32,344 bases of DNA from Flavobacteriales bacterium (lineage in GTDB: Bacteria; Bacteroidota; Bacteroidia; Flavobacteriales_D; Sanyastnellaceae). Positions 1 through 5,878 of this stretch are shown here, one piece after another (positions within the stretch are counted from its first letter, which is position 1; each line of letters begins with the position of its first letter). The notes under the pieces were generated by a model that saw only the letters and a list, made by a program, of their open reading frames with translations, was not told the DNA's origin and did not search any database. The stretch lies in assembly GCA_016780385.1 (NCBI GenBank), contig JADHLY010000020.1:1-32344 (forward strand), read 5' to 3'. Both the position numbers and the translations under genes were made by a program.

Positions 1-2
1 AA

Positions 3-389
3 GCCCCTCACATCCTGGACACTGCCTGTGACCTCCTCCCTGATCGGGGTGGACTGGGCATCCTCAAGAATCTCCTGGAGAAGGATGAGGTGATGAGCCC
101 CCAGGACAAAGAGGAGCTGCAGATCATGATTGCCCAGCGCACTGAGCTGGAGAATGAGATCACCCAAAGGTGGCAGGCTGATTCCAGCTCTTCCTCCTGG
201 CTGGCATCCAATGTCCGGCCATTGATCGTGCTGATACTGGTGATCACCCTCCTGGTGTTCATTGTCCTGGACAGCATGGATCTCTCCTTCTTCATCAGAG
301 ATGCCTGGGTGAGCTTGTATGAAGTGTTGACCCTCACAGCTGTGGGTGGATACTTCACCCTGCGCTCTGTGTTCCCCCCTTGCCCGTGA
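3..389 (+). CDS. Phage/GTA-type 3TM holin-like protein, 5' end cut off
   Basis: The frame is open from base 3, so the start lies outside the window; 128 codons are visible. The N-terminal part is charged and probably helical. It is followed by the segment RWQADSSSSSWLASNVRPL, which resembles the RWxADxxSxSWLxxNxRP signature of holins of the GTA_holin_3TM type. Two hydrophobic stretches follow (around LIVLILVITLLVFIVLDS and LTLTAVGGYFTLRSV). Family members are small membrane proteins of phages or gene transfer agents that permeabilise the inner membrane for lysis. The last residues after RSV (FPPCP) look unlike a normal end, and a large inverted-repeat element starts six bases after the stop, so the C-terminus may have been altered by an insertion. 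No other phage gene is visible in the window. Family recognition is from memory of the motif; phage function here is inferred. Confidence 0.65.
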   Translation, partial: APHILDTACDLLPDRGGLGILKNLLEKDEVMSPQDKEELQIMIAQRTELENEITQRWQADSSSSSWLASNVRPLIVLILVITLLVFIVLDSMDLSFFIRDAWVSLYEVLTLTAVGGYFTLRSVFPPCP

Positions 390-394
390 AGGGA

Positions 395-520
395 ATCGGC
401 TCTTCAGGCCGCCATGCTGTCGCATGGCTTGTTCACGTGCGCCTCGCATGCACCTTCAAGCGAGCTTGACGCGCCTGCTTGCTCCGTGAATCCGCGCTTT
501 GCGCTGCCTGAAGAGGCGAT
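395..520. other. Multi-stem inverted-repeat element (126 bases)
   Basis: Bases 395-409 and 506-520 are complementary at 14 of 15 positions and would close a large stem. Inside are further perfect pairs: 411-417 with 422-428 (7 bp, 4-base loop), 432-437 with 485-490 (6 bp), 456-461 with 464-469 (6 bp), and a GCGC/GCGC pair at 494-504. No convincing gene lies here. The element starts six bases after the holin stop and ends three bases before a repeat copy at 524. It could be a structured RNA, a folded recombination site or a MITE-like element; I do not recognise it. Confidence 0.6.
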
Positions 521-523
521 CAT

Positions 524-584
524 CAAGTGTACCCAACAGGACAGAAGCCGAACACCCTCAATCCGGATTTGGTCAGGTAGGCTA
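524..584 (+). repeat. Island repeat copy R1 (left junction degenerate)
   Basis: This copy carries the core GGACAGAAGCCGAACACC (539-556), followed by CTCAATCCGGATTTGGTCAGGTAGGCT. The core is shared with copies at 2824, 2892 and 5092. Inside it, AATCCGGATT is a perfect palindrome flanked by ACC and GGT, giving a small hairpin. The left junction reads CAAGTGTACCC, a weaker version of the TGTGGACCC seen in other copies. It lies between the holin fragment and the Fic gene. Confidence 0.75.
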
Positions 585-652
585 GAAAGAAAATCCAATC
601 GAGATCCGGTAGGCACACGCTTGATGCTATCAAATGATAGTATATTGAGGCC

Positions 653-1612
653 ATGAAGCCACCGTACGAGATCACACCTGACATCTTGAAGATGGTCTCT
701 TCGGTGTCAGAGTGTGTCGGGCAGATCAATGCCAATTTTTTGGACAAGCCCTCGCCTCAGCTCCGCAAGAAAAACAGAATCAAGACGATTCATGCGTCGC
801 TCAGCATTGAAGGCAACACCTTGACGGAAGACCAAATCTCCACAGTGATGGAATCCAACCGCGTTGTGGGCCCGGTGAAAGACGTGCGTGAAGTGCTGAA
901 TGCCATTCAGGTTTACGACCAGCTGGGCACGTTTGACCCCACCTCCGTGAAGTCGCTTCTGAAAGCGCACAAAGCACTGATGGATGGGCTGGTCACAGAC
1001 AACGGGAGCTTCCGAAAGCAAGGGGTCGGCATCATGGCTGGCGACCGGATGGCCCACATGGCACCGCCCGCCAAGAACGTGCCCCACCTGATGAACGACT
1101 TGTTTGCCTACCTCCAAACGTCCGGGGAAATCGGGCTCATCAAGAGCTGCGTGTTTCACTACGAGTTCGAGTTCATCCACCCCTTCTCAGATGGCAATGG
1201 AAGGATGGGACGATTGTGGCAGACCCTCATCCTGATGAAGGAGCAGCCGCTGTTTGAGTTCATCCCTTTCGAGAACATGATTCACCGCACGCAGTCCGAG
1301 TACTACCGCGCGCTCGCACAGAGCGACAAGGCCGGCCATTCCACCGCCTTCATTGAGTACATGCTGCATGTCATCCACGAAACGCTTCGAGGCATGCTCC
1401 ATTTCAAGGGCAAAACCATGGGCTCGGAAGAGCGACTCGCCTACTTCACCCAAACGTGGGACCGGACATCGGCATTCAGCCGAAAAGCCTACATGTCCGT
1501 GTTTCAATCCATCTCCACCGCAACCGCCAGCCGTGACTTGAAAAAAGGCGTCGACGCAGACATCTTCTCCAAAACCGGGGACAAGACCAACACCGAATAC
1601 CGCATCACTTGA
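653..1612 (+). CDS. Fic/DOC family protein (class II AMP-transferase)
   Basis: This 319-residue protein has the full Fic catalytic motif HPFSDGNGRMGR at residues 176-187. Enzymes with this motif transfer AMP from ATP to hydroxyl side chains of target proteins. The upstream segment SLSIEGN (residues 49-55) fits the inhibitory [S/T]xxxE[G/N] motif in its own N-terminal region, which makes it class II: autoinhibited, needing no separate antitoxin. The C-terminal about 60 residues (SRKAYMSVF to the end) resemble the winged-helix domain common in such Fic proteins, though this part is short and may be trimmed. The start at 653 is the first ATG in frame and no good ribosome site is visible. It stands alone between two repeat copies, with no partner toxin or antitoxin, consistent with cassette-like acquisition. 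The target protein is unknown. Confidence 0.9.
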   Translation: MKPPYEITPDILKMVSSVSECVGQINANFLDKPSPQLRKKNRIKTIHASLSIEGNTLTEDQISTVMESNRVVGPVKDVREVLNAIQVYDQLGTFDPTSVKSLLKAHKALMDGLVTDNGSFRKQGVGIMAGDRMAHMAPPAKNVPHLMNDLFAYLQTSGEIGLIKSCVFHYEFEFIHPFSDGNGRMGRLWQTLILMKEQPLFEFIPFENMIHRTQSEYYRALAQSDKAGHSTAFIEYMLHVIHETLRGMLHFKGKTMGSEERLAYFTQTWDRTSAFSRKAYMSVFQSISTATASRDLKKGVDADIFSKTGDKTNTEYRIT

Positions 1613-1711
1613 CATCCACTCGATTTGCGCGCACCTCAGGCCAAATCATAGGAATTTGATTGTCAGAGAAGTAAAGCCAAATTGATTGTTCCTCCCCTCT
1701 TCACAAACGTC

Positions 1712-1754
1712 AAGCCCACTTTACATGTGGAGCCGGGGGTATTTGACACCCCCC
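1712..1754 (+). repeat. Half repeat R2 joined to an ssrA-3'-end look-alike hairpin
   Basis: Bases 1719-1731 (CTTTACATGTGGA) are identical to the left end of repeat R3b at 2903-2915. Bases 1735-1740 and 1748-1753 form a perfect 6-bp stem around a 7-base loop. Read on the minus strand, this gives a T-arm-like hairpin with loop GTCAAAT, then CGGCTCCA, the same acceptor strand and discriminator as the tmRNA gene at 5358. A plain transcription terminator for the Fic gene is possible, but no T-run follows on either strand. Confidence 0.6.
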
Positions 1755-1882
1755 TGAAAGCGCCAGTATTTACTCGGTTCTTTGAAGAGCCTTTGCTGTT
1801 GTACCCCCGCTTGCACCCCTACTGAATCGCTCCCAATCACGTTACCCTCATTGCGTTTCAGGGAACCCAAACAATGCTGGCG

Positions 1883-2761
1883 TCAGTTGAAATCCAATGT
1901 GGCGCACCAATCGCGGATGGCCTGGCGGTCGGCATTGGAGATGGAGCTGTGGTCAAATTCTGTCGCACTGGTGAACGGCGCAGGCATTTGAAGCTCGTCG
2001 AGCGGGTAATTCTGCCATTGCTCGGTGCATTGCGGACGGTGGCACGAGGTGCAGCTATTGTCGATGTCTGAATCATACAACGGCCCAAACTCAGCACCTA
2101 CAATGGAATACGGGCCGTTGCCAGTGATGGGCACAAGCAGCTCTGTCGTGTCTTCGGGATTCTTCAGCTGATCGACGGCAGGTGAATGCAAGAAGGGACT
2201 GGCCATGTGGCAGTTCTGGCAGTTGTCGTGCGCCACCACATTGGGCCATTGCCAACTGTTGTTGTAGTCATCCTCACCTGGCCTTGGGATGTCCAAATCA
2301 AACGCACCCGTCGTCTCATTGTTGATGTGTAGGAAGCACGTCTCTCCGGTCGAGAATTTGTACCCAATCACACCCAAACCTCCATCCCTGCAATTGGTCA
2401 GAAACACGACATCTTCATTGGGCGTGCCATCCTGATTCAGCCCGGTGTATCGCCCGACGCGGAACCCCGGATCACAGGCCTTGCCGAATGCCGCCGGACA
2501 ATCGCATAGGCTAGGATCGTTGGTCTCCCCTTCTCCTGCTTGCTCTGGCGTCAGGGGGATGCCATTCTTGGTCACAGGCACCAGCACCGCATCCGCGCAT
2601 GAAAACCGAGGCAATGGACCCAGCACAGCCTCGCATTCGTAGGCGTGCTCGAGGGCTGTTCTTCCTTCAGGCTGCGGCTCCTTGTTGCACGAACTCCACG
2701 AGACCGACACCCCGACAAACGCGAGCACAACACCCCCCGTCACCAAATTGGAATTCCACAT
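1883..2761 (-). CDS. Lipoprotein with two c-type heme motifs
   Basis: I choose the start at 2761 (MWNSN), giving 292 residues. It follows an AAGG-like ribosome site, and a longer in-frame start at 2845 would lie inside repeat R3a. Residues 7-25 form a hydrophobic leader ending in SWSSC, a plausible lipobox with Cys25 as the lipidated residue. Two heme attachment motifs are present, CQNCH at 181-185 and CTSCH at 237-241, with possible distal ligands nearby (His192, Met259). Many further cysteines (for example C86, C88, C96 and C124) suggest disulfides. It is probably a periplasmic or surface electron carrier, or a cytochrome domain with a separate binding region. I do not recognise a named family. 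It is a single minus-strand gene enclosed by repeat copies on both sides. Confidence 0.7.
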   Translation of the reverse strand: MWNSNLVTGGVVLAFVGVSVSWSSCNKEPQPEGRTALEHAYECEAVLGPLPRFSCADAVLVPVTKNGIPLTPEQAGEGETNDPSLCDCPAAFGKACDPGFRVGRYTGLNQDGTPNEDVVFLTNCRDGGLGVIGYKFSTGETCFLHINNETTGAFDLDIPRPGEDDYNNSWQWPNVVAHDNCQNCHMASPFLHSPAVDQLKNPEDTTELLVPITGNGPYSIVGAEFGPLYDSDIDNSCTSCHRPQCTEQWQNYPLDELQMPAPFTSATEFDHSSISNADRQAIRDWCATLDFN

Positions 2762-2823
2762 GGTCCTTTCAACGATCCAATGCTCCAAATATTTCCCTCT
2801 GGCAACCGTCCTCCAGGCGCATT

Positions 2824-2877
2824 CAGCAGGACTGAAGCCGAACACCCTATACCCCGACTTGGTGAAGTAGCCTTTAC
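2824..2877 (+). repeat. Island repeat copy R3a
   Basis: This copy has the core GGACTGAAGCCGAACACC (one change from the other copies), then CTATACCCCGACTTGGTGAAGTAGCC and the end CTTTAC (2872-2877). CTTTAC recurs as its complement GTAAAG at 2893-2898 and again as CTTTAC at 2903-2908, which links this copy to R3b only 14 bases on. It lies just upstream of the heme-motif gene's start. Confidence 0.75.
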
Positions 2878-2891
2878 AAATTCGCTCAGGA

Positions 2892-2957
2892 TGTAAAGCC
2901 CACTTTACATGTGGACCCAGCAGGACAGAAGCCGAACACCCTCAATCCCGATTTGTT
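2892..2957 (+). repeat. Island repeat copy R3b
   Basis: This copy begins with GTAAAGCCCACTTTACATG and has the full left end CTTTACATGTGGA (2903-2915), followed by CCCAGCA and the core GGACAGAAGCCGAACACC. It then reads CTCAATCCCGATTTG and diverges. CCAC and GTGG around TTTACAT can form a small hairpin. With R3a it forms a tandem pair between the heme-motif gene and the Fur-family gene. Confidence 0.75.
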
Positions 2958-3009
2958 GCGCTGACCCCTCTTGGGATGCGACCATGGAAACGAAGGACAT
3001 GTTCCCCTG

Positions 3010-3387
3010 TCAAAGGCAGGACTCACATTGCCCTGTGAGCAGGACCTGGGCACTTGTGATGCGCGCCCTTTCAGAGGTTGGCAAGACAATCTCCTCTGAG
3101 AAACAGGAAACACGCTTGCAGGAGGTGCACTGAAAATGCGCATGGCTGTCAACATGGCGGCCACTTGAACAGCCCTTGCACAACGCATAAAACCGAATCT
3201 GGCCCATGGTCAGAAAGGAATGAATCACACCGTCGTCTTCGAGTTTGTCAAGCATGCGGTACACGGTGGACTTGTTGATCTCTTTGTCTAAGACGTCAAG
3301 CAACATGCCTGCAGACAGTGCATCGCTCGATTGGAGAAACACACGGAGCACCTGCTCAAGGTGTTTGGTTTTTCTGACAACGCCCAT
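3010..3387 (-). CDS. Fur-family metal-responsive repressor (Zur-like)
   Basis: The protein has 125 residues, slightly short for the family. The N-terminal half carries the winged-helix pattern of Fur proteins (SAGMLLDVLDKEINKSTVYR, then a KLEDDGVIH wing). The C-terminal half has the metal-binding region HAHFQCTSCKRVSCF and a second CxxC near the end (GQCESC), which together would form the structural zinc site. It is divergent from a MerC-like gene and a COG0523 GTPase gene. That company is typical of zinc limitation responses, so Zur-like zinc sensing is more likely than iron sensing. A palindrome in the shared promoter region (3402-3414) is a likely operator. Specificity is inferred from context, not from the sequence. 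Confidence 0.85.
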   Translation of the reverse strand: MGVVRKTKHLEQVLRVFLQSSDALSAGMLLDVLDKEINKSTVYRMLDKLEDDGVIHSFLTMGQIRFYALCKGCSSGRHVDSHAHFQCTSCKRVSCFSEEIVLPTSERARITSAQVLLTGQCESCL

Positions 3388-3401
3388 GGCTCAAAATTAA
3401 C

Positions 3402-3414
3402 GCAACTGGGTTGC
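3402..3414. promoter_or_regulatory. Candidate Fur/Zur operator palindrome
   Basis: GCAAC-TGG-GTTGC is a perfect inverted repeat, and flanking bases extend it partly (TTAAC on the left against AATAA on the right). It lies 15 bases upstream of the Fur-family start and 44 bases upstream of the MerC-like start, in the only space between the two divergent genes. Binding of the neighbouring regulator is inferred. Confidence 0.5.
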
Positions 3415-3457
3415 AATAATGTGCTGTACCCCTAATTTCGCATCAGATTTGAATCTC

Positions 3458-3862
3458 ATGACATCATTCACCTTCAAGTCGGATTCAGTGGGTGCCGCTG
3501 CAAGTTTCTTGTGCATGATTCACTGTCTGGCCACGCCGTTTTTGTTCGTGGCTCAAGCCTGTTCGAGTGCTTGCTGCAGCGGTGCCCCCACTTGGTGGCG
3601 CGCAGTCGATTTCGTCTTCTTGGTCGTTTCCGGCTTCGCCGTGTACCGATCGATGCAAACAAGCTCGAAAAAATGGGTCTGGCGCAGCCTTTGGGTAGCG
3701 TGGGTTGTACTGACATGTTCAGTATTGGCAGAGGCCTTTGCACACGCACTGTTTCTTCCTGCACTGAAATACATAGCTGCCTCGGCCCTGATTGGCTTGC
3801 ACGTCTACAACATGAAATTTTGCCAATGTGGCAACCCAACATGCAACATCCATGAAGGTTGA
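3458..3862 (+). CDS. MerC-domain small membrane protein
   Basis: With the start at 3458 (MTSFTF) the protein has 134 residues; an upstream in-frame ATG at 3419 would place the operator palindrome just before it and add a leader without a clear role. Four hydrophobic segments are visible. The first contains the MerC-type metal motif CMIHCLATP, and the end carries more cysteines (CQCGNPTC). MerC proteins were described as mercuric ion transporters, but Bacteroidota relatives often sit next to Fur-family regulators and COG0523 GTPases. Here a role in handling zinc or another thiol-binding metal is more likely. The stop overlaps the start of the GTPase gene, so the two are probably translated together. 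Confidence 0.8.
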   Translation: MTSFTFKSDSVGAAASFLCMIHCLATPFLFVAQACSSACCSGAPTWWRAVDFVFLVVSGFAVYRSMQTSSKKWVWRSLWVAWVVLTCSVLAEAFAHALFLPALKYIAASALIGLHVYNMKFCQCGNPTCNIHEG

Positions 3863-5072
3863 CAACAAACTTCCAGTCACGGTGCTCTCCGGCTTTCTCG
3901 GGGCGGGCAAGACCACGTTGCTGAACCACATTCTTCACAACAAGCAGCACCTCAAGGTTGCGGTCATCGTGAACGACATGAGTGAAGTCAATGTCGACGC
4001 GAACTTGGTCGCAAGCGAAAACGTCCTGTCGCGCACCGAGGAAAAGCTTGTGGAAATGAGCAACGGATGCATTTGTTGCACGCTTCGTGAGGACCTCATG
4101 GAAGAAGTCGAACGCCTAGCTCGAGAGCAGAGATTTGATTATTTGCTCATCGAAAGCACGGGCATCAGCGAGCCCATTCCCGTGGCCCAAACCTTTTCGT
4201 TTGTGGACGAGGACAACGGAATTGACCTCAGTGCATTCAGTTACGTGGACACCATGGTGACGGTGGTCGATGCCGCCAACTTTTTCAACGACTTTGGGAG
4301 CCCGGAAACGCTGGAGGACCGAGAACTCACAGACATTGAAGGGGACGACAGAACCATCGTCAACCTGCTCACAGACCAGGTCGAGTTTGCCAACGTCATC
4401 CTTCTGAATAAAATCGATTTGGTGTCTGAAGAGCATCTCGGTATTCTCCGTGGCACGCTTCAAAAGCTCAATCCTCGTGCCCAAATCCTCGAAACCAACT
4501 TCAGCGAAGTCGACCCTACGCGCATCCTGAACACAGGACTGTTTGACTTTGAAGAAGCCGAGGAAAGTGCGGGGTGGATTGAAGAGCTGAACAAAGAGGA
4601 ACACACCCCAGAGACGGAGGAATACGGAATTGGTTCGTTCGTTTACAGGACAAAACTGCCCTTCGATCCCGAACGGTTCTGGCATTTTTTCCATACCAAT
4701 TTCCCATCGAACATCATCCGAAGCAAGGGGCTGTTCTGGATTGCCTCGCGCCCCAACCAAGCCTTGATTTGGGGGCAAGCCGGAGGGTCGATTCGAACGG
4801 ACAGCGCGGGGTTGTGGTGGAGCAGTATGCCTTTCTCTTCAAGGACTCAATTCCCGTCTTTCGTCGAGAACCAAATGGACATCGAAAAGACATGGGATTC
4901 CCATTTTGGAGATCGGAAAACTGAAATCGTCATTATCGGCCAAGACTTGGACGAACTGCACATCCGTCAAGAACTGGACGCCTGTTTGGTGCCCGCTCAC
5001 CTTCTGGATGCCAACTGGGAAGAGGGCTACATGGACACCTGGCCTGTTGAGAGGGTAAGACCACTTTCTTAA
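3852..5072 (+). CDS. COG0523 (CobW/ZigA-type) GTPase, metal chaperone
   Basis: This 406-residue G3E GTPase has Walker A GFLGAGKT at residues 14-21, the COG0523 metal motif CICC (Cys73, Cys75, Cys76), ESTGISEP around 101-108 and the guanine-specificity motif NKID at 186-189. The C-terminal half matches the CobW C domain (from about residue 255, WHFFHTNFP onward). The family delivers zinc or another metal to client enzymes using GTP. The ATG at 3852 is preferred because it overlaps the MerC stop; an upstream GTG at 3828 would add eight residues. Co-occurrence with a Fur-family repressor and a shared promoter palindrome supports a zinc-starvation role. The next repeat copy starts about 20 bases after the stop. 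Confidence 0.92.
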   Translation: MKVDNKLPVTVLSGFLGAGKTTLLNHILHNKQHLKVAVIVNDMSEVNVDANLVASENVLSRTEEKLVEMSNGCICCTLREDLMEEVERLAREQRFDYLLIESTGISEPIPVAQTFSFVDEDNGIDLSAFSYVDTMVTVVDAANFFNDFGSPETLEDRELTDIEGDDRTIVNLLTDQVEFANVILLNKIDLVSEEHLGILRGTLQKLNPRAQILETNFSEVDPTRILNTGLFDFEEAEESAGWIEELNKEEHTPETEEYGIGSFVYRTKLPFDPERFWHFFHTNFPSNIIRSKGLFWIASRPNQALIWGQAGGSIRTDSAGLWWSSMPFSSRTQFPSFVENQMDIEKTWDSHFGDRKTEIVIIGQDLDELHIRQELDACLVPAHLLDANWEEGYMDTWPVERVRPLS

Positions 5073-5091
5073 CGCAGCACTTGGTTGAATT

Positions 5092-5170
5092 CCATTTTAC
5101 TTGTGGAGTCAGCAAGGACAGAAGCCGAACACCATCGACCCCGATTTGGTCAAGTAAGCTTACATGGGAA
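5092..5170 (+). repeat. Island repeat copy R4 (most complete unit)
   Basis: The left end TTTTACTTGTGGA (5095-5107) and right end GCTTACATGGGAA (5158-5170) are both versions of CTTTACATGTGGA, so the body is bounded by direct repeats. TACTTG (5098-5103) and CAAGTA (5151-5156) also pair as inverted arms. Inside is the core GGACAGAAGCCGAACACC, then a hairpin at 5131-5150 with ATCG pairing CGAT and ACC pairing GGT. The GC-rich zinc cluster lies on the left and an AT-rich gene fragment on the right. Confidence 0.75.
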
Positions 5171-5335
5171 TCTGAAAATATCTTTTTAATTCTAGAGGAA
5201 GGAAATTTTCAAGCTGCCCTCGAGGAGATTTTGTACACTGGAATAACTCGAACAAGGGCCAATCTTGTCCTTATTAATTTCGGCAATCTCACTTATCATG
5301 ATAGGCTCAAAGAACTCATAGCGTCAGTAAATTGA
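5159..5335 (+). pseudogene. 3' fragment of an AT-rich foreign gene (possibly an effector-associated domain)
   Basis: The frame ending at 5335 is open leftward through repeat R4, but only the part after the repeat (about 58 codons) looks coding. It is markedly richer in A and T than its neighbours. There is no ATG in frame after the repeat; the only upstream start is a TTG at 5081 in the repeat's flank. The fragment has a helical pattern, EEGNFQAALEEI then RTRANLVLINFGNL. This is loosely reminiscent of small effector-associated (EAD-like) domains of Bacteroidota conflict systems, but the match is from memory and weak. I read it as the surviving end of a gene cut at the repeat junction. Confidence 0.4.
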
Positions 5336-5357
5336 GCTTTTTCGGGTTTAACACAAG

Positions 5358-5757
5358 TGGAGCCGCCGGGAGTCGAACCCGGGTCCAAACAAGCAACGCC
5401 TGCGGCGTTCTCCATGCTCAGTCCACGATTGATTTTCGACCAGAGGCTGACCGTGGACGGCCCATCTCTGACTTAGCCTTGTAAAATTTCGCTACAGGGT
5501 CAAGACGCCCCTTTCGCTAGATCCATTCTCCTGATGCCCCATTGCCTCGCGGATAGGATCCGAACGACGAGACGGGACAGCTCGTTCTGCCACCTGGTGG
5601 CTAGAATTAGGCAAATCCTCCGAGAGGATTAGGCCGCGAGCGCGTAGGAAGTGTTGCCAGTTATGGCTTGGGTTTCTTGATTAACGAGTAGCTACCCTAC
5701 GCACTCGGCATGCTGACCGCGACGTTCAGACTTGCTGTCAAATCCAAAATCGGCCCC
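5358..5757 (-). ncRNA. ssrA: tmRNA (one-piece)
   Basis: On the minus strand the gene begins GGGGCCGATTTTGGATT and ends GGTTCGACTCCCGG-CGGCTCCA, the tRNA-like ends of tmRNA. The seven-base acceptor stem GGGGCCG/CGGCTCC pairs fully with one G-U at the third pair, as in Escherichia coli. The tag frame runs from 5658 to 5629 and reads GGC AAC ACT TCC TAC GCG CTC GCG GCC TAA, giving GNTSYALAA; with the alanine carried by tmRNA the added tag is AGNTSYALAA. The terminal CCA is not encoded: the genome continues CTT after the discriminator A, so it must be added afterwards. With SmpB it rescues stalled ribosomes and marks products for ClpXP-type degradation. Length is about 400 bases. Its 3' flank adjoins the candidate island. 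Confidence 0.97.
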
Positions 5758-5820
5758 ATTTATTGTTGCTATTTCCACTTCAATGGCAAGACGTCAGAGA
5801 ACAAAACACGCAGAAGCGCA

Positions 5821-5848
5821 AACCGCCTTGGCCCAAGCCAAAGCGGTT
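5821..5848. terminator. Hairpin after the T9SS gene
   Basis: AACCGC pairs with GCGGTT and TTGGC with GCCAA around a short loop, with one mismatched position. It lies about 30 bases after the stop of the minus-strand gene at 5879 and upstream of ssrA. The T-run is poor, so termination efficiency is uncertain. Confidence 0.5.
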
Positions 5849-5878
5849 CACGAAGATACAGCAGGAAAGGGCCGGTGA

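Larger units (their letters stand above)
1..5357. mobile_element. Candidate cassette-like island beside ssrA
   Basis: The segment holds a phage-type holin fragment, a lone Fic gene, a heme-motif lipoprotein, a metal cluster and a cut gene fragment. They are separated by same-orientation repeat copies and end at the 3' end of the tmRNA gene, a classic integration target of tyrosine recombinases. The left boundary is outside the window and no integrase is visible, so the extent and mechanism are inferred. The zinc cluster could instead be resident chromosome with repeats inserted around it. Confidence 0.4.

Noticed and set aside
2762-2845. Longer start of the heme-motif lipoprotein (2845)
   Set aside because: The extra 28 residues come from repeat R3a and its flank and would destroy the lipoprotein leader.
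5081-5158. TTG start for the AT-rich fragment
   Set aside because: These codons are the repeat itself; the composition changes at its end, so a real start there is unlikely.
524-5170. Repeats as integron attC sites
   Set aside because: I looked for RYYYAAC and GTTRRRY core sites at the unit ends; GCCGAAC is close but breaks the consensus and has no matching partner on the other side. No integron integrase is in the window.
524-5170. Repeats as a CRISPR array
   Set aside because: Copies are 1-2 kb apart with genes between them, not short regular spacers, and no cas genes are present.
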